Origin: Tethya wilhelma
Taxonomy: Eukaryota; Porifera; Demospongiae; Tethyida; Tethyidae
Length of the DNA stretch: 64,000 nucleotides
NCBI GenBank assembly: GCA_964030475.1
Contig: CAXIPT010000003.1
Location: forward strand, 12,503,115-12,567,114
Direction of reading: 5' to 3'
This document shows positions 23,029 through 34,466 of this stretch, in pieces. Below the pieces are notes generated by a model. That model worked only from the letters and a program-made list of their open reading frames with translations. It made no database searches and was not told where the DNA came from. The position numbers were made by a program, and so were the translations under genes. Within the stretch, counting starts at the first letter, position 1; each line of letters starts with the position of its first letter.

Positions 23029-25470
23029 ATGCCATGGTTATGTAACTCTCGAAAGAAGCGTCCAGAGGGTTCAAAGTACATCATAAACGAGAGTCGTTCT
23101 ACGACCCAGTCGAAGGACGACAGTGTCATCTCCAATGGCCAGTCCATCTTCACTGTGGTCCTACAGGACTTTGAGGCGTCAGTCAATGATGAGCTCACCA
23201 TCCAGCGGGGCCAGGTGCTGGAGGCCCTCTACACAGATGGGGACTGGTTGTATGTGAGGAATGTTGATGGGAACTATGGTTACGTCCCCGACACCTTCTG
23301 CTATCGACTGGAGCAGTGGAACGGGCAGGGAAGCAACTCGCCCCAAGTTAAGAGACGACCTCAGAGCATTGCTGTCGATGTGGCCTCACAGGCAAGGAGT
23401 TCAGCCAATTCTGTCGAAGTACGTACAGTCTCTCAAAACCACACACCTTATCCTCGAAGCTCCACCCCTATCCCCCCAGTCAGCCAAGAGACTGGTTCAT
23501 CCAATTCCACGCCCCTCACTCCAAGGAGCAACAGACTGTCAGGACTGCCTGGAAGAAGGAGCCCAGGGGATTCTCCTGATCTGGCACGCTCTAGTCGCAG
23601 TGTCCAAGCCCCAATGAGGACAGACTGCAGCCAAGAAGAGGAAGAGGAGAGATATACTGAACCACCACAAGCCACCAGGTCCATGGTGGAACAGCCTGTC
23701 AGCAGCAGAGAAAGACAACAGCCTACCAATAGGTCCATGGTGGAACAGCCTGTCAGCAGCAGGGAAAGACAACAGCCTACCAATAGGTCCATGGTGGAAC
23801 AGCCTGTCAGCAACAGGGAAAGACAACAGCCTACCAATAGGTCCATGGTGGAACAACCTGTCAGCAGCAGGGAAAGACAACAGCCTACCAATAGGTCCAT
23901 GGTGGAACAGCCTGTCAGCAGCAGGGAAAGACAACAGCCTACCAATAGGTCCATGGTGGAACAGCCTACCAATAGGAGTGTTGTGGAACTGCCTACTACT
24001 AACAGGTCTACCAGGAGGCCGATGGAACAGCCTGCCAACTCAAGAAGAGTGGAACACCAGCCTACCAACAGGAGCATGGTGGACCAGCCTACCAACAGGA
24101 GCACAGGTACCCCTAATGTGAGGCGCAGTGTATCAATGAATAGAGGCAGGAGTAAAGTGTCCTCAGCAGTTCCATTGCGACGCAGCAACTCTTACCAGGA
24201 GGCCATGTTGTCTGAAGAGGGCTCCATGACGTGTGGACTGGGGGCTGATGGAGGAGGAGCCTCTGAGAGGAGCACTGGTACCAGCACAAACTCTAGATCT
24301 GATGCAGCATCACAGGATCAACCAATACGTAATACCAATGCTCAACAGAGATCACACGATCACCCACGTGATACCTTCTCACGACGAGCTCAATTCAGTC
24401 GTATGAACAGTTGTCCAAATCGCATTTTGAACTCTGGAGTTGTTGACGATGTGTTCTTTGAAACAAGGCAGCCTCTGGGAATTTATCGCTGTCTGCAAGC
24501 TTACACTCCAAGGTTCAAAGGTGAGGTGGCTCTGAAGGAGAATGAGCTGGTCATTCTGTCCGACTATGGTCGTGGGGAGTGGTCATGGATCATTACCAGC
24601 TCGGGATTAGAGGGGCTCATTCCCAAACACATCCTGGTGCGATACAGCCCGGACCTAGGAGTGGGAGGGGCCAGGAGACCCCCCCAGACCACTGCTAGGA
24701 TGTCAGATGCCACGACACAGACAGAGCTGGTCATCTCGCCTCCCATGCGCCAGGTGAGCAGTGCCTCCAGTGCCAGCGTGGGAGCCAGCGCTAGCAGCAG
24801 CAACAGCAGCTTCCACTCCTCGTCCTCCTCTCAGAGGAGAGGGGACGGGAGGGTGGAGAGGGTCATGGCCTCCTCTGCCACCCACACCTCAGACTCCCCC
24901 ACACCGTGGTTTGAGAACATTGATTCTCTGGAGCGGCCTGTGAAGCCCCCCAAACAGAAACCAATGGAACATCCTGTAAGAAAACCACAAGAAACCTCTC
25001 CTAAACTCAACACCAGAGCCGGCTCCAAGAATGATGGCATTCGTCCTATCAAATTATGGAGGGATCGTCCCCCCAAATTAGACACATCTCTTCGTAGACA
25101 CACTCTCTCATCCATCCCCCCATCATCCCCCGGCCCCCTGTCCTCTCCAGGTGTCCTTCCCTCCCCCTGTGTCCTCGGCCCGGACTCAGAGTGTGATAGT
25201 GTGACTCTGCTGCACCCTGGAAGGATCCCCCCCGTGCTAGCTGCCACTAAAGACTACTCTCCTCCCAGCAAGGCCAAGAACTGCCTCTCTCTCAAGAAAG
25301 GAGACGTCTTGGTCTCCCAGCCTCACATGCACTACCCTCGTGGATGGATGTGGGTGTGGCACTCGACACAGAGAACCTTTGGCTACGTGCCCAAGACAAA
25401 CATTGCGTACACTTACAACGTGGCTAAGAACCACCGGCCCAGAGTGGGCACAGTGGAGGACGCTGTTTGA
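23029..25470 (+). CDS. Three-SH3-domain adaptor protein (813 aa, single coding exon)
   Basis: The ATG at 23029 opens an uninterrupted frame to the TGA at 25468-25470. SH3-1 lies at about residues 40-95 (VLQDFEASVNDELTIQRG, GDWLYVRN, GYVPDTF). SH3-2 lies at about 484-542 (CLQAYTPRFKGEVALKENE, EWSWI, GLIPKHIL). SH3-3 lies at about 735-795 (ATKDYSPPSKAKNCLSLKKG, GWMWVW, FGYVPKTNI). The linkers are Ser/Pro/Arg-rich and hold an 18-residue tandem repeat (about 217-310; key residues SMVEQPVSSRERQQPTNR) plus degenerate NRS units after it. There is no catalytic domain, so it is probably an adaptor binding proline-rich ligands. The three-SH3 layout recalls Dlish-like adaptors, but orthology is not established. 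A single large coding exon is unusual beside its intron-rich neighbours. Confidence 0.85.
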   Translation: MPWLCNSRKKRPEGSKYIINESRSTTQSKDDSVISNGQSIFTVVLQDFEASVNDELTIQRGQVLEALYTDGDWLYVRNVDGNYGYVPDTFCYRLEQWNGQGSNSPQVKRRPQSIAVDVASQARSSANSVEVRTVSQNHTPYPRSSTPIPPVSQETGSSNSTPLTPRSNRLSGLPGRRSPGDSPDLARSSRSVQAPMRTDCSQEEEEERYTEPPQATRSMVEQPVSSRERQQPTNRSMVEQPVSSRERQQPTNRSMVEQPVSNRERQQPTNRSMVEQPVSSRERQQPTNRSMVEQPVSSRERQQPTNRSMVEQPTNRSVVELPTTNRSTRRPMEQPANSRRVEHQPTNRSMVDQPTNRSTGTPNVRRSVSMNRGRSKVSSAVPLRRSNSYQEAMLSEEGSMTCGLGADGGGASERSTGTSTNSRSDAASQDQPIRNTNAQQRSHDHPRDTFSRRAQFSRMNSCPNRILNSGVVDDVFFETRQPLGIYRCLQAYTPRFKGEVALKENELVILSDYGRGEWSWIITSSGLEGLIPKHILVRYSPDLGVGGARRPPQTTARMSDATTQTELVISPPMRQVSSASSASVGASASSSNSSFHSSSSSQRRGDGRVERVMASSATHTSDSPTPWFENIDSLERPVKPPKQKPMEHPVRKPQETSPKLNTRAGSKNDGIRPIKLWRDRPPKLDTSLRRHTLSSIPPSSPGPLSSPGVLPSPCVLGPDSECDSVTLLHPGRIPPVLAATKDYSPPSKAKNCLSLKKGDVLVSQPHMHYPRGWMWVWHSTQRTFGYVPKTNIAYTYNVAKNHRPRVGTVEDAV
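23681..23980 (+). repeat. 54-bp in-frame coding tandem repeat
   Basis: Units start at 23681, 23735, 23789, 23843, 23897 and 23951 (the last partial). Each encodes 18 residues around MVEQPVSSRERQQPTN. Units differ by single bases only (AGAGAA/AGGGAA, AGCAGC/AGCAAC), showing recent expansion without loss of frame. Confidence 0.95.
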
Positions 25471-26447
25471 GACAGGCTATCAGAGAGTGCATCAGGAGAA
25501 CAGGTGTGTAGGTTATGACTGTGTAGAAATGCAGTTTCATTTTTGAAAGCTTTTATAGATCAAGAATTCCTGGTACAATAACGTATCACTACCCCTTCAC
25601 TGTAAAGTACAATCACTGTTCAATTTCACTATCATCATGTCCCATGCAGGCACTGTTATAGTAATCAATGGATTTCCCACACACACACTCACTCACAAAT
25701 CACTTCACATTCATTATTACTGTAGCACGTATTGTGTACGGTTGATCTTTGTCATTTATGTTTTCTCAAAATTGCAATTTACGTAGTGTTTGTATCAATA
25801 TCCCTCGCTACCTTATGGAGTAGTATGTAGTGTGTGTGTTTGTGCTGAGAGTGAGCAGTGTTGTTGCAGCAGTTATGATGGTTTGCTATCAGTGGACATT
25901 GTCACTAATGGACATCATTATTGGGAACTCTTATCAACTGTACACACACTCAAACATGTACACACACAATCATACAATTGCAGTCCAAACCATATAGTAC
26001 AGCCTATGTTGACTGCTCTAGTGGTGTTCTCTGCTGGGAGGAGGTGGTCACAAACAGAGGCTCTCTCCTCTCTTCCTCCGAGAGGGGAGCTATCGGTCGG
26101 TGGGAGAGCATCTCTCCACTGTGGTAGTTCAACCTGCAGCATGCATGGGTGCATGTGTACAAGAGATGGTGTGTGTGTTTTGAGGTTAAAGACAATGTTA
26201 TTGTAAGCTAAAGTAAAGAAACATCCATGGTTTACTCATTCAATGGCTTTCATTCCATCACAAGTTCAACTGCTCATCATAACATTAATTAGCAATCTAA
26301 CCACAGCTACCACCAGCTCTATTAGCTCACATGTACTGCATGCAGTGCGCATGTGAATCCCTACACCATACTACCAATCCTTACAGTCCCAGAGGACACT
26401 CACAACAATACAGACTGAAAGAGATCATCACTAGCTAACAGTATCCT
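25471..26447. other. Intergenic, 3' region of the SH3 gene
   Basis: AT-rich sequence between convergent genes. Several short open frames here lack similarity or splice structure. Nothing else seen. Confidence 0.6.
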
Positions 26448-28732
26448 TCACCTGAAATCCTGTGAGTGTAGTGGCTCTCCTTTCATTGGTCCACTGACCC
26501 TGTGAACTCCACTTCTAGGAATCACATTACAGTCTCTCTTTAGACTCTGGCGGTCTTTTGGACCAGGATAATAGCCCCTGTGTTGTGTGCCTGCATCCTT
26601 AGGTGGTGTGGAGGCAATCAAGATATTGACATGGGGGTCTACACTGGGATTATGGACCACATTGAGTGCTGGGATGGGATCCATTTTAAAGTCCACGTGC
26701 TTCAGAGTGTGTTTATTAGGAGGAGATTTCAAGAGTCCCTGTAATTTATCGAGCTGAGTAGCTGCTTGTGGACCACGGGCATTTAACTCAGTACGTATCC
26801 CTTTCCTAGAAACCAGAAGATCCATAAAAGATGAATTATGCAGCAATCGTACAATCCTTGGTGTGCATGAGACGGACTGACCTGTGGGTGTGGAAGGTGG
26901 TGTCCTCCACTACTAGCCTCTCTTTCCATCTCTCCTGCGCTTCATCTGTGAACTCTTTGACCTCTTGCTGCCGACTCTGACCCGCCAAATGAATGGTAAT
27001 TGGAGGGACTGCCCCCAGCCAACGAGGTGGGGAACTCCAACGCTCAAAATCAGAGCTGTAAGGGAGTTCATCCCTGTAGGAGCAAAAGATGGACATTAGA
27101 ATGATAATTATTGTGGGAAACTCTCACCGTTATAGTATCAGGGTGCCTAGTGTTACCTTTCAATGGTGGGCTTGAGAGTGTTAGCATGGAGAAGGTTGTC
27201 CTGGAATGCCTGGGAATGTGAGTGTGTGCATGACACATTGCGTGTGTGAGTGACTAGACACCAGCAGGGCTACTAGCATTGATTATCAAACTGCTGATGA
27301 GTGATCCAATCTAATAATTGCTGTCCATTACAATAACACTCTCACACATGCAGTGTGATGCAAGGCACACATACACACACATGCACACACCTGTATACCT
27401 ATCACTACACTGACTGTAGTAAACAACACTCACTCACTATAGGATGGTACAGCCAATGGAACAACACCTCACACACCAACATGCACACACAGAGGATCCT
27501 TCAACCAGATCAGATTGATCTCAAGAAATAGGAGCACAACATGATCTCCTCAGAGCTATCAGCCTGAGCAGCACCAGTCTCTCATGGTGTGGTGATGGGA
27601 GAGCCACAGCCTGGAGCATGCAGTACATGTGTGTTTCCAAGGCTGTCTCCAGGCTCAGCCAGCCTGCTGTGTAAACTGGTGGCTGGGCTAATTGGATTAA
27701 CCTCCAGTCTACAAGAGGCTGCTAAGAGAGTGCTACCTCTGCTATGAATCTCATCAACGTTACTACACCTGATATAATTTTTATACTACATGCTAATACA
27801 ATGGTTTAGTATTAGTAACATTGTACAATGACTAATTAATATAATGAATACTGTTACATTGATGCAGTGGTTGTACTCCTGATCAGATAGGCTCTGGGAA
27901 ACAAGCCCAAAGGTCACGCCACAGGCCATTCCTGTGGCTCACATGATCTGCTCACCTCTGATAGCTCCTCCACTCGGGCAGGGTGAGGGGCGTGGCTGTT
28001 CTCGTTGGACTCCCTCGCTGTCCTCACCCCGGGGTAGACAAACCCTTCAGGGGTGCGCCACTTGGAGCGCTGGGACAACCTGCACACACAAATATACAAG
28101 AAGATGGACCATACCAACATGCATGCATTCTATGGCCAGTAATACTAGCGGTTGTTCTAAGAGGAATTGTATTCATTGCTCCATTCATCGTGCCATACAT
28201 GTACTTGCTACTGGTCCATCCCCATGCTCCCAACCATCATCATCCACTCACCTGTGAGCCCTCCTCTCTGCCTCTACGTCGATGGGCACCACTGTCATGG
28301 AGTGGAACCTCTGGCAGTAGGTGTAGCGGTGGTTGGGCTCCAGCCTCTCCCTCATCTCCTGGTGGGCCAGCTGGGTGGAGTTGAGGGACTGGCTGCTGTA
28401 GTTGTGAGCAGGGACACTCTGGGAGCGATGGTGGTGGCTCTTGGGCGGCTTCATCGATGAGGACAGCTGAGAGAGGGCCTCTGTGTGGAGCTGAAGGAAA
28501 TAATGGTATGATATTTATTCTTTCGATAATGACTAGGGTTCTCCTCACAATGTTCTTCCTGATGAAGTCCGTCTTGGCCTGGTGTGGTCTCTCCTTGAGG
28601 CTTCTCTCATAGAGAGGGTTGGTCATGTCCAGAGGCTCCCACACCCTCTGCACGGGCATGTGCTGGAGGAGGTCTGGAGTGACAGGACGATCAGGAAGGG
28701 GAGGACCCTGGCCTGACGAGCTGGAGTCTACA
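26448..28732 (-). CDS. Unknown multi-exon protein, 5' end missing
   Basis: Not recognised. Exons on the minus strand, each with GT-AG borders: about 28732-28550 (DRPVTPDLLQHMPVQRVWEP...); 28494-28254 (SMKPPKSHHHRSQSVPAHNY..., ending ERRAHR); 28080-27953 (LSQRSKWRTPEGFVYPGVRT...); 27209-27163 (AFQDNLLHANTLKPTIER); 27074-26880 (DELPYSSDFERWSSPPRWLG...); and 26814-26448 (VSRKGIRTELNARGPQAATQ... to the stop). The protein is hydrophilic with many short Trp/Tyr/Pro motifs and no transmembrane segment or recognised fold. The exon at 28732 begins at an acceptor, so at least one upstream exon is missing, probably lost at the join at 28894. The repeated short-motif style is common among ciliary and microtubule-inner proteins, but that is only an impression. 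Confidence 0.7.
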
Positions 28733-28894
28733 ATATAAGGAGAAATTACAATGCATTTTGTCATTACGCAATAATTAACTAGCTAGAGACAGCACGATGC
28801 AAATGAACACAGGAATGGGTTAACAACACTAGATTGGCTATGTGACTACATTTTATAAGTCAGTACTTTAGAGATTGCTTCTCCAACTAGTCAN

Positions 28895-28976
28895 TTTCCG
28901 TCTGCCTCGCCCGCCTCCTCCTGAGATGCCAGAGAGCCTCAAGAGGAAGCTCCAAGCCAAGGGACAAGCCTCATCA
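28895..28976 (+). pseudogene. Orphan 3' tail of a second SLC25A3 copy
   Basis: Immediately after the n at 28894, a stretch encodes LPRPPPPEMPESLKRKLQAK, as at 33548-33615, with a slightly different end (ASS-stop instead of ASLYRKERD). Downstream sequence differs from that at 33645 onward. It is either the last exon of a tandem paralogue whose other exons are missing from the assembly, or a diverged allele. I list it as a fragment. Confidence 0.7.
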
Positions 28977-29555
28977 TAGGAGAGAGAGAGAGACTGATAG
29001 ACCACTCTGTATTGTATTGTATCTAGCACGAGTAGCTGAAACATCTGCTGTATAGTCTATTTATTTAATTGAGTGCATAAAGAATTATGTTTAATTTTTC
29101 GTGAGGTCACAAAATTAATCAGAATTATTTTGTGGGAAATAAGTGGTGAATTTTTGTTCTAAATAATGGAACAAGTAATGTGAAAAATATTGAACAAAAA
29201 TTAAATCAAAGGCAGCTACACAAAATTCAGAATATTGTTGAAGAAACAAGCTGAAGTATCAAGCTATCAGCATTTCAATGTCGTGAGAGAACCAGAGATG
29301 TCTTCTAGAAAGCTTGCTGACTTGCAATTTTCTCTCCACTGGACCAGTTTGAACTGGCAGCTACCAGGATGGTCTGGGTGACCTTTGGAGATGATGACTG
29401 ACCTCTGAGTGGTTTCATCATGTAAACTGCAGGAATATAAAGAAGAAAGTTTTATGATTTCTGAAGGAAGATATTATCATAAAATGACTAGTTTGAGAGA
29501 CATTTCAAGCAAGAGTCCCTTTGTCTCTCCATTCACCAGTAGCCCAGGGAGAAAG

Positions 29556-30150
29556 ATGGCCTGTGCCAGCGGTGAGTGGAATCATAGACATAGGTCATGG
29601 GTGTTGTTCTACCATAGGTAAGAGTTAACTAGCGTTGGTTCTACTGTTATTCCTGCAGCCTCTGGTGAGCAGTACAGTGTTGAGTTTGGCTCAATGAAGT
29701 ACTATGCTCTGTGTGGGTTAGGAGGGATCCTGAGCTGTGGCCTCACACACACTGGACTGGTGTGGCTGGATGTGGTCAAATGTAAGATACAGGTAAACAT
29801 CTTTACTTCAGCCTTTTATTGCAAGTCAGTATATCACTACTGAATAGGAAAGTTATGAAGCAATGGGCAGTTACCACTTGCTTCCTGGCTATGGCAATAT
29901 GATATTTCAGTTTCACTCCTCCAGTCTTATGATGCTATTCTCTCTGTGTTCAGGTGGAGCCAGCCAAGTATAAAAACACGTGGTATGGGTTGAAACTGGT
30001 CACTAAAGAAGAAGGTGCTCGTGGTCTGGTACGAGGGTGGGCCCCTACTATGATTGGTTATTCCATGCAAGGTCTGTGCAAGTTTGGATTCTATGAGGTG
30101 TTTAAGAGTCTCTACTCCAACATGCTGGGAGAGGTGAGTTGTTGAGATAT

Positions 30151-30182
<32 letters not shown>

Positions 30183-30183
30183 N

Positions 30184-30214
<31 letters not shown>

Positions 30215-33200
30215 TGTTTGTGAGGTTCATCCCCTCCTGCTGCTGTAGGAAAATGCCTTCCTCTATCGCACCAGCCTCTACCTGGCTGCCAGTGCCAGTG
30301 CTGAGTTCTTTGCTGACATTGCCCTCTGTCCCATGGAGTCAGTGAAGGTCCGTGTCCAGACAGGGACTGGTTATGGCAGCACCCTCAGAGAGTGTGCTCC
30401 TAAGCTGTGGAGGGAGGAGAGACTGGCTGGGTAAGACACACACAGACATAGGGTGGCTCTGGGTTTAATATCAATGATGTAATGATTAGGTTCTTCAAGG
30501 GACTTCCCCCTCTCTGGATGCGTCAGATCCCTTACACTATGATGAAGTTTGCAGCCTTTGAGAGAACAGTGGAGTTCCTCTACAAGAACGTGGTACCTGT
30601 ACCCAGGGACCAACTGGGCAAGCCAGCTCAGCTGGTGGTGACATTTGCTGCTGGCTACATTGCTGGTGTGTTCTGTGCCATTGTGAGCCACCCTCCTGAC
30701 TCGGTGGTCTCTAAGCTCAACTCTGATGCTGGCAGCACCCCATGGCAGGCAGCTAAGGACCTAGGGATGATAGGTGAGGGAAATAATTGTTGTCAGAGGG
30801 AGTTAGAGATCCCCTTTAAGGCTTAGACATGCTGAAAGGTTGACTAATAAAATCTAATTATTATGAATACCATAAGATACAAGGCCTAGCAAAATTTCGA
30901 CATTATTTATGTGATAATTGACATACAAGTCGTTTGTTGCCTGTACAGGACAAAATTTTTTTTGTTGTAATGTTGGAATTTTAATTGTTAAGTGTAATCT
31001 TGGTAACTTGAAAGCGAAGACAATCATTTTTTGACGTACTTTGGTTCTAGTTTATCATGAGAGAGAAACTGGTGGCGGCCATGACTATCATTCATTTTTT
31101 CTTGTGTCACTCTACCAGCAGTGGTATCAGGTAATCTCTCAGTGTAGTGGATTGTCCTTGTAGGATGGAGAGTTGGTATTAAGGGTTTCATTTTCACTCT
31201 CAAATTTGTTCACTTTCTCTTGAAATTTAGCTTGAGGTGTGTTCCCTGATTTCCTACTGACAGTGGCCATTATTAGATGTTTGCAAATGGGGGAGAGTTT
31301 GCTCAGAGTCAATCTTATTCATTAATCATGTACACATTTATTGTGACCCTTTTCTTTCTCAAATAACAATTTACCATCAGAAGGGAAGTGCCTGGAAACC
31401 GAGGCTATACTGAAGTAGTACTACAATGTATAGCTAGACTGACATTAATTTTTTATTACTAGAGTATATATGCTTGATGGGTTTATTCAAACACTTGGAA
31501 CATATTATTTTGACAATGTATATAATTATATATATACAAATTAAACTGGCAACCTCCAGAGATCTATAGATAGTCTCAATCAGGAATCATAGTTTGTTGA
31601 TCGTAGACCATGCAGGTGCAGAAAACACAAGAATGAGACTGCATTGAGGTACAACATGATCTGCTAATCTAACTTTTAGTATCAGTAACTCTAAATTGAA
31701 GTGAGCCATACTTGAGATGATTTGGTTCCTGCAGGCATGAAATGGCCACTTTTGGTGGTCGTCAGAGATGTGGGTTCCTTGGCCAGGACCAACTCCATTA
31801 GGTGTAACTTTTAGGCAGAACTTGTATCCTCCCTGGTGAGTGTATAGAAAGGAGGAGAGTACCACACTTGGTCATTATTCTTAATATTCTCCTTAAAATT
31901 CAATATTCACTATTGCTATATAAGATTTAACAACACACATACATGCATGTAAAGCAAACTCTTTGTATACAAATGTTGGAATTTTTAGTTGTTAATGGTA
32001 ATTCGAAAATGAAGACAATCGTTTTTAAGATACTTTGACTCCAGCTTATCATGAGAAAGAAACTGGTGGTAGCCCAAACCTTGATTCTTGTCTCCTTGTG
32101 TTGGTCTACCAGCTGTGTGACTTGGTGTTATACTGTTATAGTGAACTGTCATTGTGTAATGTTCCTCCCCTCCTTCCTGGTCCACTAGTTGGACTGTGAT
32201 GTCACCACAAAATGGCCACTTGAGGCGATTGTCATATTCACCCTTCATGAGATAGGCATACACAGAGAGGTGGGTTCCTATGCCTCTGCCAGCTCCATTA
32301 GCATCAACTGAGAGACAGAACTTGTAGCCTCCTGGTTTGGAATAGAAAGGAGGGGAGAACCATCAATCACAACCTCTCTTATGGTGTTTAAAGTTCGCCA
32401 TTGTTAATTCAGCATAGCTCCGTACGGGTGTGGCTGTGTTTGGAGGAGGTTTGGCAGCTCTAATGCTCACTTGAAGAGTGGAGAGTTGACGTTTAAGTGT
32501 TTTGTTTTCAGTTTTAAGTGTTGCTACTTCTGAGTGAAACTGGTCGTGATTTTTTTTGAGTATTTTGTTTTCGTCCTCCAATTTATTCAGTTTCTTTTGA
32601 AGAGTGGTGTGACTGGCTTTTATCTCTTTCTGGGTGGTTTGAGGCTCCTTGTTAGCAGCGGCATTATTGGCTTGCATCTTTTCATGACTAGCTTGGAGAG
32701 TGGTGTGGCTGACTTGAAGCTTCTTGTGACTAGCTAGTAGTTTGGAGTAGCTGGCTGCTTGTAGAGACATGTGGGTGACCAAGTTCTCTTTGAGGTGGGC
32801 TGGCATATCTTTACGAGGTAGCTTCACATCACATCCAACATGGTGGAAGTCACAGGCAATAACTGTCTCAGGACAGTCTTTACTGACATGGTTCTCAAGA
32901 TTCTGACGTTGAGGGAATGTACCACACTCATTTGGACATCTTACTGGGTGGTAGCCACACACAGGCCAGTGATTGTTGATGACATCATCATAGTGAGATT
33001 TGTAGGTTTGGCAATACTCACAGCTGAATGGACGTTTGTCACAGTGTTCAGTTTGATGGGCAGCAATGTTGGAACGTTTGATCAACTCAGAGCAGTAGAT
33101 GCACTCAACCTCACTGTAGTCACACCCCTCTAGCTGTTTGTCAGGTTGTGGAGACAAATTGAGGTGATTGTCAAGCTGGCCTAGCTCCCACTCTGACTGG

Positions 33201-33644
33201 AATTCTTTTGATGGCCTTGTTACAAACTCACAGTAAAATCGGTCTTTGTCTCTCTTTCCACTGCCAGTAGCCATTTTGGTTGAATTTGATTATCACATGA
33301 CATACTTTGATCGGTCTTTTTTGGATTGTGTAGTATTGTTTTCTCTCCATACTTATAAGTATCAAATCAACTTCATTGTATAGACTGATTGTGTGCTTAT
33401 TGTTCCAGATCGTTAGTGTTTAATTTTACTACTCTCTTCCCTCCCTTACATAGGTCTGTGGAAAGGCATCGGTGCCAGGATCCTGATGGTGGGAGCTCTG
33501 ACCTCATTCCAGTGGTTCATCTATGACTCTGTGAAGGTGTTCTTCCGTCTGCCCCGCCCCCCTCCTCCTGAGATGCCAGAGAGCCTCAAGAGGAAGCTCC
33601 AAGCCAAGGGACAAGCCTCATTATATAGGAAAGAGAGAGACTAA
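29556..33644 (+). CDS. SLC25A3: Mitochondrial phosphate carrier (SLC25A3)
   Basis: Imports phosphate with protons across the inner mitochondrial membrane for ATP synthesis. Exons: 29556-29571 (MACAS); 29660-29792 (YSVEFGSMKYYALCGLGGIL, first carrier signature WLDVVKCKIQ); 29954-30134 (YKNTWYGLKLVTKEEGARGL..., GYSMQGLCKFGFYEVFK); 30250-30431 (second signature CPMESVKVRVQTG); 30490-30775 (FFKGLPPLWMRQIPYTMMKF..., third signature SHPPDSVVSKLN); and 33454-33644 (LWKGIGARILMVGALTSFQW..., stop at 33642-33644). Three tandem carrier repeats, six membrane helices, normal family length with a short presequence. The last intron (about 2.7 kb) holds a TRAF-like gene on the opposite strand. An n (30183) lies in a (CT)n intron. 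A copy of the last exon's tail lies at 28895. Confidence 0.94.
30970..31870 (-). pseudogene. Decayed TRAF MATH-domain copy
   Basis: On the minus strand, 31865-31690 reads a MATH start (FLYTHQGGYKFCLKVTPNGV, then GTHIS and KWPF) that parallels the TRAF gene at about 32345-32210. 31200-30970 matches the 3' part of that gene (compare CTGGTGGCGGCC at 31069 with CTGGTGGTAGCC at 32063), but frames are broken. About 480 unrelated bases separate the two parts. This is an older tandem copy of the neighbouring TRAF-like gene. Confidence 0.6.
31985..33274 (-). CDS. TRAF-like protein (zinc fingers, coiled coil, MATH), single exon, in-frame TGA
   Basis: Signal adaptor family. From the ATG at 33274: FYCEFVTRPSKEFQ, then directly WELGQLDNHL (the RING finger usual at this position is missing), TRAF-type zinc fingers (CIYCSELIKRSNIAAHQTEH, CEYCQTYKSHYDDVINNHWP, CPNECGTFPQRQNLENHVSK, CDFHHVGCDVKLPRKDM), a long coiled coil with SHTTLQ-like repeats (about residues 165-275), then ELTMANFKHHKRGCD. 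A TGA (32365-32363) follows, and the same frame continues as WFSPPFYSKPGGYKFCL... through a complete MATH domain (GTHLSVYAYLMKGEYDNRLK, DCLHFRITINN) to the stop at 31985. Either a nonsense mutation, a sequencing error, or read-through. It lies antisense within the last SLC25A3 intron; its intronless form suggests a retrocopy. Confidence 0.8.
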
Positions 33645-33770
33645 CAATGACTACATTGTTTACCCCAATTCCTTAATGACATGTTATTTCTAACTTTCAT
33701 GTGAGATGCATAATTCCAGTGTTAATATCAAATGTCATTATAATTTTCATTTCTGATGATGTAATTTTAG

Positions 33771-34420
33771 TTAATTGATAGGGAGTTCCCCCTGCAATTG
33801 TTTCAATATCTGTAGACACATGAACAGACACCTTGGTACATGGAAGCACCCCTTGTATGGCCCTCCCTTGAAGGACTGGTTGAGACCACCCTGCCTGGTC
33901 AGATAGCCAAACCACTCATCTCCCTCTGGGTCAGAGAACTATGGGAGACATTCAGAGACACTGTTAACACACACATCCAACATGTACACACACCATGCAC
34001 TGAATGAATATATACACAGGCTGTAAAACCTGCATTGATTCAATGAATACATGTGTACATGAACATTTTCATGCTATTCTTTTAAATTTCCTAGGCTAGC
34101 TTTATAGCCTCCTTTGCATGCAATTGATGTGTAAGGAATTAAACTTACCATATTGAAGGTGTATTCAGTGAGCTGTTTGAAGTTGTCCCAGTGCCTCCTC
34201 TCCCTGGTGGCCTGGTAGGCCATGAGGGAGGCTATCAGGGCCTCGCAGTGGACCCACCATAGCTTCATGGGCCACTCCAGCTGGGTGGGGTCATGACCTC
34301 CAGTGTCCAGGAAGTAGAACAGTCCTCCTGACCTGCCGTCTTGGCCATAGCTCTGAGGGAGGTCGATGAACTGCTTGATGGCTACATCACGCAACTGGTC
34401 ATCTCTTCTGTACAATGTAG

Positions 34421-34466
<46 letters not shown>

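Noticed and set aside
23448..24188. 246-residue minus-strand frame with LLVGCCLSLLLTGCSTMD repeats
   Set aside because: Antisense of the 54-bp coding repeat of the SH3 gene; periodicity comes from the sense repeat.
32363..32365. Selenocysteine codon in TRAF
   Set aside because: No family member carries Sec at this site and I saw no SECIS-like hairpin downstream; error or nonsense is simpler.
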